Shown here piece after piece: positions 1 to 6,907 of a stretch of 48,431 nt of DNA. The DNA comes from Baffinella frigidus (Eukaryota; Cryptophyceae; Cryptomonadales; Baffinellaceae): the NCBI GenBank assembly GCA_026770585.1, contig MU647545.1:4289-52719 (forward strand), in the 5' to 3' direction. A model generated the notes under the pieces. It was given only the letters and a program-made list of their open reading frames with translations. It was not told the DNA's origin and made no database searches. The first letter of the stretch is position 1. The number at the start of each line of letters is the position of its first letter. The position numbers were made by a program, and so were the translations under genes.

Positions 1-75
1 TTTATTGTTAAAATAAATAAAATCACCATATATAAAGAGTATTCGACTTGCAAAGAATCGCTACATTAGTGTAGA

Positions 76-384
76 ATGCCAGACATGCAGGACCTAGCCA
101 TCATGAGTGCTGCTTTGGCACTTCCGTCAAAATGGGACTCATTCAAGCAGGCTGTGTGTATGGCATATGCCTGCGAACGACAACATCAGGTGGAATGCTT
201 CACAGCTTGTAATGAAATAGCGATCAACATTTCAAATGAACGGAGCTTTGCTGAATTACCTAAGTATGAGAAAAGGCTGTTTGGCGTAATTCACCAAGCT
301 GTCAACAAAAAATACAAAGAGGTCACTGCGCCGCCCGAAATGGACTGGCACCAGTGGAGGCAATCTATGGGGTCCCTTCTCTAG
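76..384 (+). CDS. Hypothetical 102-aa protein
   Basis: I do not recognise this protein. It is a small, mostly helical-looking soluble protein with four cysteines in its first half and no signal peptide or membrane segment. The ATG at 76 is preceded about 40 nt upstream by an ATATATAAAG element (near 30-39), which fits the TATA spacing of other core genes here and supports the start. Its last codons and stop lie in a 33-bp stretch (367-399) that recurs inverted at the far end of the window (48354-48385). Confidence 0.5.
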   Translation: MPDMQDLAIMSAALALPSKWDSFKQAVCMAYACERQHQVECFTACNEIAINISNERSFAELPKYEKRLFGVIHQAVNKKYKEVTAPPEMDWHQWRQSMGSLL

Positions 385-399
385 AGGCTCTGGGAATTC
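367..399 (+). repeat. Inverted copy of a motif at the other end of the window
   Basis: The stretch covering the end of the first gene (ATGGGGTCCC....CTAGAGGCTCTGGG.ATTC) matches the reverse complement of 48354-48385 with only a few differences, mainly in a four-base stretch between two conserved cores. It may be a shared 3'-end element, a relic of a gene duplication, or part of a long inverted arrangement of the genome. Confidence 0.6.
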
Positions 400-478
400 C
401 AAATTGTTCTAGGCAAAAACTGACCGTGTAAGTATATATGCATCCATGTATCTACGTATCTAAGTCAGTCTCATCGGG

Positions 479-1933
479 ATGCCTGACAGTGTTGGTGGTC
501 ATGTGAAAGGAGTGGGCCAGCATCTTAAGCAGTTCTTCGTGGGTTGTTTCTCAGCACCGGGTGTGGTTTTCAATGTGGTTTTCTCTGTGGTTCTTGCGAT
601 CATGTTAATGGTGCAGTTCGGGCACACGGATTACCATGACGTCATCCGATTCACTGACGTGTCGTTTGCCGGTTCGGTGGCAGTATTCAATGAGTCTGGG
701 ACCCCTGGTATAGCAGTTGTCCCATCACTGACCTTGACGCACGATAGTCGCTGTCTGGATGGGTCTGATATGTGTTTTGATGGGCGGCTACAGATGGGTC
801 AGAGTGGTATGTTCGGGGACAGTTTTCAAAACCTTGCACAGATTGAATTCAATGTACATCATATGCTATGGATAGCGGTGTGGTTCACCACCCCAGTCTC
901 ACTCTTCCTACTTGCAAATGCGACATGGGCGGTCTTTGAACAGTGGATGTGGTGGGGTCTTTACCTGTTCATTGGGGTGTGGGACATTAGCGGGTTGCTC
1001 CTGATGGTCTTCTGGCACCATAGTCCTTTCTACAACAAACTGGTGGCATTTGTATACTTTTCGTTTAGTGGGCTGTTGATGTTCTCGGTGCGGGAGACGT
1101 GGCGTGTGTTGATGGGAGACGTGGAGGGTGGCGCTATGGAAGAGGACTCAACTGGTCCTATGAATGGTCAGCGGAAGACCATGTTTGGCAATCCCGCTGT
1201 CCCACCCTTCATGCAGAAGATCTCTATGGGGAAGATGGATTCGGTTGGCAAGCCTGTGTACATGCTTGCCGCCGATAAGACGGTTCCTGATATACCCGTG
1301 GTTATTGCACACAGTTTCACGCGCTCTGTTCTCACACTGACTGAGATGTTCTTCCTCATTCCTGCGGTGGCCACTACTGCTTTCGTGATGGGACAACACC
1401 GTGTCATTCCATTCGACGTACAGATGCGTGCTTGGCAAACCGCTCTGTTGTTTGGTGTCGTGGTTATCCTAGAGAAGGCCCGCAAGACACGTCTCAGTTA
1501 TGTGACAGACACGGTCCTGGTGATGGGTGCATCTATGGCCATTACGAGTGTCCTGTGGTTCATGGTCCCCGAGTTTATTTGGTTTTTACGTAATATACCT
1601 GTCCATGTCGGTCCGTGCTTGATGTACGTCTGTCTTTTGCTGTTTGTGATTGTAGCGATGGTGAACGTGCTTGTCAACATTATCTTCATCACTTTCATTG
1701 GCAAGGACACGCGAAAGCTCAAGGCGTTCCAGGAGGCGGACACGGCACCCTTGTCGGACGTGGTTGCAAAGGTCTCGGCAGTTGACAATTACAGCGCAAA
1801 CACCATCGAAGACAAGTACTCTACTGTCGTCCTGGGAATGTGGTGGATGAACCTAGCTGTGCTTACTACTGTTAAGATTCTTCTTACTGTGGTGGTTGCG
1901 GGTGGATACCTCAAACCCCCAGAGACATTTTAA
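479..1933 (+). CDS. Multi-pass membrane protein, 484 aa
   Basis: Unrecognised integral membrane protein. A hydrophobic segment at about residues 28-48 is followed by a ~100-residue extramembrane loop with several cysteines. Further hydrophobic segments lie near 130-150, 158-180, 185-205, 275-300, 320-335, 345-370, 378-410 and 450-475, so about nine spans. A polar loop (about 208-265) lies in the middle. The start ATG is 40-45 nt downstream of a GTATATATG element. It is the largest of four multi-pass proteins in the window. A virion-envelope or host-membrane role is inference. I saw no rhodopsin retinal-lysine motif, so I do not call it a heliorhodopsin although mirusviruses are known to carry those. 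Confidence 0.75.
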   Translation: MPDSVGGHVKGVGQHLKQFFVGCFSAPGVVFNVVFSVVLAIMLMVQFGHTDYHDVIRFTDVSFAGSVAVFNESGTPGIAVVPSLTLTHDSRCLDGSDMCFDGRLQMGQSGMFGDSFQNLAQIEFNVHHMLWIAVWFTTPVSLFLLANATWAVFEQWMWWGLYLFIGVWDISGLLLMVFWHHSPFYNKLVAFVYFSFSGLLMFSVRETWRVLMGDVEGGAMEEDSTGPMNGQRKTMFGNPAVPPFMQKISMGKMDSVGKPVYMLAADKTVPDIPVVIAHSFTRSVLTLTEMFFLIPAVATTAFVMGQHRVIPFDVQMRAWQTALLFGVVVILEKARKTRLSYVTDTVLVMGASMAITSVLWFMVPEFIWFLRNIPVHVGPCLMYVCLLLFVIVAMVNVLVNIIFITFIGKDTRKLKAFQEADTAPLSDVVAKVSAVDNYSANTIEDKYSTVVLGMWWMNLAVLTTVKILLTVVVAGGYLKPPETF

Positions 1934-1960
1934 TTTAATATATGGATTTAATCTTTATTT

Positions 1961-2179
1961 TCACTGTGACGTGCCAGGGGAATCAACACGATCAAGCCAT
2001 ACGAGAATACTGCGTGTGGTTGTGGTCATGCTAAGTAATGTGTATACGATAAGTAGCAGTGATATAGATGGCGTCTCAAATTTGACGAAGCGGATAAGTG
2101 CGTAGATAGCCACGTGAGCTAGTGTGAAGAATACTGATATCGTCGACCTTACTGGTCTATTCCTAAAGTGACTGAACAT
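1961..2179 (-). CDS. Possible small two-span membrane protein, 72 aa
   Basis: Short antisense frame with two hydrophobic helices (about residues 14-30 and 36-52) separated by a short basic and polar turn, and a basic N-terminus. Reading from the minus strand, an ATATATAAT element lies about 60 nt upstream of its ATG, in the same AT-rich patch (about 2231-2243) that serves the protease gene on the plus strand, so the patch could be a bidirectional promoter. It fills an otherwise empty 350-bp gap. Shortness keeps the confidence moderate. Confidence 0.45.
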   Translation of the reverse strand: MFSHFRNRPVRSTISVFFTLAHVAIYALIRFVKFETPSISLLLIVYTLLSMTTTTRSILVWLDRVDSPGTSQ

Positions 2180-2282
2180 ATCAGATTGGCTGGTGTGTGG
2201 TATGAGACAGGTGTCATCTGGTAAATCTAGTTAATATTATATATGAATGTCTAACACGTGGCACTGTATTTGAAGTGACACG

Positions 2283-2723
2283 ATGCTTCCCATGTGGATA
2301 ATTGTCACCATGTATGTTTGGGGTACTGCAAACCCGATGGGGGAGGGGAATGGATACGATGGTATGTATCTCACGGGGGGTGAAATCAATAACATGGTCC
2401 TTGATAGGGACCTCATCGGACTCCCAGTGAAGCTCGAACACAAGGGTGATGCAGTGGGTAAAATCGTCTCTGCCTGGCAGCATAAGGGACGCCTCGATAT
2501 ATTACTCAATGTAGACGAGAATAGTCCGAATCTAGATAGCACGTTGGCATCGCAATTTGTGAAGGGCAGTGTGTGCAAAGACCTATCTCTTGGGTATACG
2601 GTAGGTGTTGAGCAGTCTCTGAATGGTGCGCTCTCTACTGGGAAGAAACGGGTAGCTGAGGTATCCCTCGTGAAACGCGGAGCCCGTGAGAAGTGTCACA
2701 TCCACGGTTTTTTGGGGGTGTGA
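2283..2723 (+). CDS. Herpes/HK97-type capsid maturation protease
   Basis: Predicted prohead (assemblin-like) serine protease that cleaves the capsid scaffold during maturation. Three motifs occur in the order of the assemblin/HK97-protease fold: GLPVKLEHKGDAVGKI with the first catalytic His (residue ~53), DLSLGY with the nucleophilic Ser (~101), and VAEVSLVKRGARE (~122-134). In herpesvirus assemblins the last position is a second His (H-S-H triad). Here a Glu sits at the equivalent place, as in the EVSLV motif of phage HK97-family proteases. At 146 aa it is a bare protease domain without a fused scaffold. A TATA-like TTATATATG lies 40-45 nt upstream. The fold assignment is from motif order and spacing only. 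Confidence 0.75.
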   Translation: MLPMWIIVTMYVWGTANPMGEGNGYDGMYLTGGEINNMVLDRDLIGLPVKLEHKGDAVGKIVSAWQHKGRLDILLNVDENSPNLDSTLASQFVKGSVCKDLSLGYTVGVEQSLNGALSTGKKRVAEVSLVKRGAREKCHIHGFLGV

Positions 2724-2803
2724 CGAATGTCGTAGGCACACATTGATTTTATTGACATAGACCATGCAAACCCCACAATAAACAACCCTCTACACTACGC
2801 AAC

Positions 2804-3760
2804 TTAGATCACGACAACGTCCATGTTCCCACTCTCTACCTCAGAGCCCAGTGTTTCCGTGCCCGGAAACACTGGTGCGATGCCTTCGTGTACAGGGTCT
2901 CCGTCTTCATTTTCGTCTTCGTCCTCGTCTTCGCATTCAGACTCGGGCTCGTCTTCGGGTTCTGATTCTTCATCGGGTTCTGATTCTTCATCCGTTTCGG
3001 ATTCGTCATCCGTTTCGGGTTCTTCCTCATTCCCAGATACGTATTCGGTTTCAGAATCACAGTCATCTTTGATTTCAAACTCCGTGTCCACATCATCTGG
3101 GTCGGGTTCGCTGGTAGCATCCATCTCAGACACATCATCGGCACCGTCGTCACACTCACTGTCTTCTGTGGGTATGATAGGATACTGACTAGTCACGCTG
3201 CGCTTGCGCTTGCGTGCCACCTCTTCGCATATCTCTCCGTCAATCTGCGCTGCCATACGGCGGACAATCTCGGAGCTCTCACTGGCGTTCTCCCATGAGA
3301 CGATCTTGGCCACTCGCGCCGCCACCATCATGGCAGCATTACGCATCGGGAGCCCCCTACGAGTCAAACGAAGTTGGGGAGGTTCCTGTTGGGGGGCTTC
3401 CTGTTGGGGAACTTCCTGTTGGAGAGATTCCTGCTGTTCCGGGAGGTCCTGGAGCTCAGGGAGGTCCTGGAGCTCAGGGAGGTCCTGGAGCTCAGGGAGG
3501 TCCTGGAGCTCAGGGAGGTCCTGGACCTCAGGGAGCTCTGGCGACGAGACCCCATCGCTGCAGATGGTTGGGTCTGTAGGGATGTCGGTGTATCCCGTGT
3601 CTGTCCAGTCATCCCAGCGGGGTCCGCTCACGGAGTCTGTCCTCATCAGTTTGAGCGGGGACGTGATGGTGTCTGGATCTTCCCCGTAAAATAGTAGATC
3701 GCCCATGTAGACCCCTTCCATACCTTGCTGTGTGTAGTTACGCACCGCCTGGCACTCCAT
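2804..3760 (-). CDS. Acidic repeat-rich protein, ~318 aa
   Basis: Unrecognised low-complexity protein. Near residues 75-110 lie tandem LPELQD hexapeptides encoded by an 18-bp DNA repeat, followed by QQEVPQQEAPQQEPP-type repeats. A short folded-looking segment (about 140-190) ends in a basic stretch KRKRS that could be a nuclear localisation signal. The C-terminal third is extremely rich in Asp, Glu and Ser. The open frame extends to 3829, but AT-rich TATA-like sequence (3781-3800) lies inside that extension, so I place the start at the ATG at 3760 (next upstream 3772). A histone-binding or transcription role would suit the acidic tail but is speculation. Confidence 0.65.
   Translation of the reverse strand: MECQAVRNYTQQGMEGVYMGDLLFYGEDPDTITSPLKLMRTDSVSGPRWDDWTDTGYTDIPTDPTICSDGVSSPELPEVQDLPELQDLPELQDLPELQDLPELQDLPEQQESLQQEVPQQEAPQQEPPQLRLTRRGLPMRNAAMMVAARVAKIVSWENASESSEIVRRMAAQIDGEICEEVARKRKRSVTSQYPIIPTEDSECDDGADDVSEMDATSEPDPDDVDTEFEIKDDCDSETEYVSGNEEEPETDDESETDEESEPDEESEPEDEPESECEDEDEDENEDGDPVHEGIAPVFPGTETLGSEVESGNMDVVVI
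3440..3535 (+). repeat. 18-bp tandem repeat in coding sequence
   Basis: About five near-identical copies of an 18-bp unit (GGAGGTCCTGGAGCTCAG) lie inside the acidic repeat protein and encode LPELQD on the minus strand. Just before it (3373-3430) is a shorter imperfect array of 15-bp TTCCTGTTGGGG-type units. Copy number is likely to vary between isolates. Confidence 0.85.
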
Positions 3761-3912
3761 TGTAACAATCATTTTGTTTCTTATATTTTTTGAAATATAT
3801 GTGGTCATGTGTTCCTGCGTGTCATACACAGCAGTTGGTGTGTGTCAAACCGTTTTTCCAACATCGTGTGAGGATGTTCATATGTGTTGGTCATAGTAAG
3901 AAGAGGCTGCCC

Positions 3913-4281
3913 ATGAGCATGCAAAGTGTGTATGTGGATACTGAGATGTACGATAGGGCATCCCCACATCTGGCGGGATCGACTTATTCCTTGATTCAGC
4001 GGAACGGGGTCGTGACCCCTGTGAAAATCATGCCAGGGGTCTCACTCGAGTTCGGACCGGGTCTGTTTACAACCATCGAGAATGAGAGTGAACTACGCCT
4101 CGCAAGTCGGATGGTTGTGCGTTACCACGACAGTCTTCGGACTGAGAGTGAACAGTTCGAAGTCAATGAACACCTTCGAGACATTGAGGAGACCGCCATC
4201 ATGGAAGAGGCGTGTATTGCACACATGCAGCAGACACACGGGCTAGATGACGAAGATTACGCAGACCCGTATTTTATTTGA
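3913..4281 (+). CDS. Hypothetical protein, ~122 aa
   Basis: Unrecognised. The open frame begins earlier (from 3790), but I place the start at one of two adjacent ATGs (3913 or 3919) because the upstream part is compositionally unlike protein and begins with a non-ATG codon. The product is soluble and acidic toward its C-terminus (ending DDEDYADPYF). AATAAA follows the stop within 20 nt (about 4289), a likely polyadenylation signal. The start choice is uncertain. Confidence 0.5.
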   Translation: MSMQSVYVDTEMYDRASPHLAGSTYSLIQRNGVVTPVKIMPGVSLEFGPGLFTTIENESELRLASRMVVRYHDSLRTESEQFEVNEHLRDIEETAIMEEACIAHMQQTHGLDDEDYADPYFI

Positions 4282-4313
4282 ATCATTTCAATAAATCCAT
4301 CACATAAGGCTAC

Positions 4314-4991
4314 TTAATCCACAACCATGTCTGCCTTGTCTAGCGAACCGTATTCGAATCTGATATCACCACCCTCGCCCTTGACAAGAAAGAGTATCAT
4401 ATCGGGGTCGTGCGAGCGCTGGTCGTGCTGCTGGCGCCACTTGTAACCCTCAGGGAGTGCTATACGAGATTGTGTGGAAATTTTGTGCGTGAGCTTAGCG
4501 TCGTCTAGGCAGTATGCTCCGAGCTTATCCCAATGGCCCATCCGAGCCTGTATCACAGCATCACCTCCGCTACCCGTCTTGCTTTCAAACCCGTTCAGAT
4601 CTAGCAGTAGGTTCAACCCAAACGTGCGCCCTGCTGCACGTTTGCATGTCTCAAAGACGTCAAGAGACTTAAGGACCCAACGCATCACGCGCTCTGGCTG
4701 TACCCGGAACGCCGTTGCTATAAACGGGATATCGAATGATATGCCGTTGTACGCTGCCAATATAGGCGCATCGTCTAGCTCCTGGAGGAATGCATCGCGC
4801 TGTTTTGCAAAGTCCCTACACTTGACAACCTTCTTGGGGTGTGTCACACAGTTGGGATCGTCGCATATGATACAGCGGAGGTTGGTCGCAAAACGGTAGA
4901 CGTGTTCATGCCCTTCCGAGTAGACTGCAGCAACCGTGACTAGCTCTACCATGGGATCAAACCCCGTTGTCTCTATGTCCCACGCCAACAT
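4314..4991 (-). CDS. DEDDy-type 3'-5' exonuclease
   Basis: Stand-alone RNase H-fold exonuclease of the DnaQ / B-family-polymerase proofreading type, 225 aa. Exo I is the WDIETTG motif at residues ~4-10 (two acidic residues), Exo II is YNGISFDIPF (~80-89), and Exo III is AYCLDDAKLTH (~158-168) with the Tyr-x3-Asp spacing that defines DEDDy enzymes. A cysteine/histidine cluster (CIICDDPNCVTH, ~40-51) between Exo I and II may bind zinc and is unusual for the family. No polymerase domain follows. A likely role is repair, recombination or proofreading of viral DNA. The ATG at 4991 puts the Exo I motif at the extreme N-terminus, as often seen. Confidence 0.8.
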   Translation of the reverse strand: MLAWDIETTGFDPMVELVTVAAVYSEGHEHVYRFATNLRCIICDDPNCVTHPKKVVKCRDFAKQRDAFLQELDDAPILAAYNGISFDIPFIATAFRVQPERVMRWVLKSLDVFETCKRAAGRTFGLNLLLDLNGFESKTGSGGDAVIQARMGHWDKLGAYCLDDAKLTHKISTQSRIALPEGYKWRQQHDQRSHDPDMILFLVKGEGGDIRFEYGSLDKADMVVD

Positions 4992-5018
4992 CGGTTCGGT
5001 TCGAAGTGTGTTGTTGCC

Positions 5019-5369
5019 TCAAGTGGATAGTATCGCCTTGAGTATGCACAAGTGGTCTTGGACACGTTCTTTTATCTTCACGGATGTGCGATCGGTGTCT
5101 TCGTGTTGTAGTCTCAGCACGCACACCTTCAGGTAGTCGTTCACTTGGCGTGTCTTAATCAACGCGACCTGAGCAAGTTGTGCGTTGAAGGTGGTTGTGG
5201 GAGCGTCTTCTTGGACCTCCTCGTGTAGTTCAGTGAGTACAGAATTTGCGATGGCCTTCAATTCGACCGTTGGTTGCGTGGCAGACTTTTGCTTATGCTT
5301 CTGAATTGTGTATGTGTGATTGGTGGGGGGAGACCCAGTACACTGGATGGGAGGGGTGCACAGCGCCAT
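5019..5369 (-). CDS. Hypothetical protein, ~116 aa
   Basis: Unrecognised. The open frame reaches 5429, but an AATAAAAAG-like A/T element (5395-5405) falls inside it, so the ATG at 5369 is the more likely start. The N-terminus has two cysteines and prolines. The C-terminal two-thirds look fully helical and may form a coiled coil. It lies 27 nt upstream of the exonuclease on the same strand, so the two may be co-expressed. Confidence 0.5.
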   Translation of the reverse strand: MALCTPPIQCTGSPPTNHTYTIQKHKQKSATQPTVELKAIANSVLTELHEEVQEDAPTTTFNAQLAQVALIKTRQVNDYLKVCVLRLQHEDTDRTSVKIKERVQDHLCILKAILST

Positions 5370-5448
5370 GGCGCAGGGTGATTGGAGATAACTCTTTTTA
5401 TTAAAAACCACACACGTATCCCTACTCACTTGTGACTCCGCTCACTTG

Positions 5449-5925
5449 CTACTCCGCCTCAGGGGTGTCACCCCCAGGGGTGCACGGCTCCGGGACATCC
5501 GAGACGCACACAGGGGTTTCCTCCTCGGGGTTGTTGATGCGGGTCTCAACTTCGGCGTTGAAACGCGCGAGCTGGACCTGCAGAGCAGTGAGGCGCTTCT
5601 GGAGCACCTCAACGCGCGTGTTTGAGAGGACTTGTTTAGCGATGAGTTTGGTTTGCGGCATCGACTTGTACGGCCTCCGAACGGTTCGCGGTTTCTTGAT
5701 CTTGACGACCTTGGCGGTGACGGGCTTCTTCTTCTTGGCGGCAGTGGCGCTCCTCGGGCTCTTGGTGGCCTTCTTGGGTTTGGCGGTCTTGGGTTTGGCG
5801 GTCTTGACAGGCTCCTCGTCCTCCTCCATTTCCGACCCCTCCTCCGCCATGTCGGCATCATTGATCTCTGTCACATCATTCTCTTCCTCAGAAGGCATGT
5901 CCGGGACAAAGAAAGAGGTGGTCAT
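5449..5925 (-). CDS. Lys/Ala/Pro-rich basic DNA-binding-like protein, 158 aa
   Basis: Histone-H1-tail-like protein. Residues ~1-40 are strongly acidic (EEEND...EEGSEMEEDEE). Residues ~40-95 are rich in Lys, Ala and Pro with repeated AKPK and KKKKP motifs typical of linker-histone tails and viral DNA-condensing proteins. The rest looks like an amphipathic helix or coiled coil, then an acidic, proline-rich tail. No histone fold is recognisable. A virion or nuclear DNA-packaging role is inference. Mirusviruses are known to encode histones, but this is not a core histone. Confidence 0.6.
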   Translation of the reverse strand: MTTSFFVPDMPSEEENDVTEINDADMAEEGSEMEEDEEPVKTAKPKTAKPKKATKSPRSATAAKKKKPVTAKVVKIKKPRTVRRPYKSMPQTKLIAKQVLSNTRVEVLQKRLTALQVQLARFNAEVETRINNPEEETPVCVSDVPEPCTPGGDTPEAE

Positions 5926-6055
5926 CTGTCGGATGTGTAACGTACGGGTTTGGGTGTTGATGAAGCTCAGGGAGTCTGAAGTTGTTTTTTATCAACTCAT
6001 GATTGAAAACACACGTGTGTTTCGTTTCGCGTTTTTGAAGTTCAATACGTGTGCT

Positions 6056-6152
6056 GTCATCATTTTAGGCACCATTTATGGCGCCTAAAATGATGACCGG
6101 AATTATGCTGTTGGTCAGTTTATGGTGCCTAAAATGATGACCGGAATTACAC
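6056..6152. repeat. Inverted repeat plus direct repeat between two minus-strand genes
   Basis: A perfect 15-bp inverted repeat (6056-6070 and 6083-6097, core GCCTAAAATGATGAC) extends to about 18 bp with one mismatch and leaves a 6-nt loop. The right arm plus flank (GCCTAAAATGATGACCGGAATTA) recurs as a direct copy at 6126-6151. The element sits between the start of the basic protein gene and the stop of the next minus-strand gene. It could be a transcription terminator, a protein-binding site or a mobile-element end. CTGCCTAAAATG near 46585 is a short match. Confidence 0.8.
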
Positions 6153-6839
6153 CAACGCCAATAACCGACCTGAGCGGAAATCGTTGCCATGTACCGCGAT
6201 GCACGTCCCTCGCAACTGTTCGTATATCTCGTCTGCGTTGATGAGGCGGCTGTTGAATCCCCATAGCTTGGCCGCAAGTCCCCTCCAGGGTGGCGCGTCT
6301 AAGCAGTGTCTGATGATGAGTGTGACAAGTTGTGGGGGGTGCACGCTTGTAAGTGAGTGCCCTATGTTGTGGCAATCCATGATTTCGACATCCGGTACCG
6401 AGATAAATGGAATGAGTGTCGATGTGGCACTGAGGATGGCATCCCATTTGTTGTAAGTACATTTTTGAATGCCGTGTATGAACTCTACCACCCTGTCGCG
6501 TTCGATTGTAGTCAGTGGTATACATAGTACATCATGTTTATTGGCGGTTATGCTGTTGATGCGTGTGGTTGAGCTCATCACCCCGTGGTGTTTGTCAATG
6601 TGGACTCCAAGTGTGTCCCGTGTATTGAAGTCGGTGTGGGTACCGACCAATCCCGGGTGCGGTGTTTGGTCTAGAGGGGTGCGCAGGATAAACAGTTCAA
6701 TGTCGGTGTGTACTATTCGTTTGTGGAACAACGTCCTGGAATCACCCTTCTGAAACGCAAGGGCTAAACACCCACCTGTATGGTTATGTGTAGGTACGTG
6801 TTTCTTTTCTGACGCTTTGTCCCATTCAAAGTAGGCCAT
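6147..6839 (-). CDS. Papain-fold-like protein, probably inactive, ~230 aa
   Basis: Its layout resembles the permuted papain-fold (poxvirus G6 / YiiX / NlpC-P60-like) family. There is an HTDIELF motif (residues ~41-47) in the place of the catalytic His-x-Glu, then a central ..IPLTTIERDRVVEF.. strand-helix, a YNKWD segment, and PPQLVTLIIRHCL at the position where active members have a Cys-Ser before the LVT helix. The cysteine there appears to be replaced by proline. The frame extends upstream only to a TTG, so the ATG at 6839 is preferred, with an AT-rich element about 38 nt upstream. Family membership is tentative. Compare the protein at 26600-27175, which keeps the cysteine. Confidence 0.5.
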   Translation of the reverse strand: MAYFEWDKASEKKHVPTHNHTGGCLALAFQKGDSRTLFHKRIVHTDIELFILRTPLDQTPHPGLVGTHTDFNTRDTLGVHIDKHHGVMSSTTRINSITANKHDVLCIPLTTIERDRVVEFIHGIQKCTYNKWDAILSATSTLIPFISVPDVEIMDCHNIGHSLTSVHPPQLVTLIIRHCLDAPPWRGLAAKLWGFNSRLINADEIYEQLRGTCIAVHGNDFRSGRLLALV

Positions 6840-6907
6840 CGAGATCGAGTCGTACACATTCTCGTTTATAGTTGTATTAATAACTGTACACCCAACACAT
6901 GTCAACT

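Noticed and set aside
479-1933. Heliorhodopsin
   Set aside because: The number of spans and the large loops do not fit, and no retinal-binding lysine motif is visible.
3440-3535. CRISPR array
   Set aside because: The 18-bp units are adjacent with no spacers and lie in frame inside a coding sequence. The 44-bp array at 32514-32730 also lacks spacers.
2823-3689. Plus-strand frames opposite the acidic repeat gene (Ser-rich, collagen-like Gly-Pro-Gly)
   Set aside because: They are mirror images of the repetitive minus-strand gene. The collagen-like pattern arises from the 18-bp repeat read in another frame.
5449-5925. Core histone
   Set aside because: The Lys/Ala/Pro-rich composition resembles a linker-histone tail, but no histone-fold helices are recognisable.
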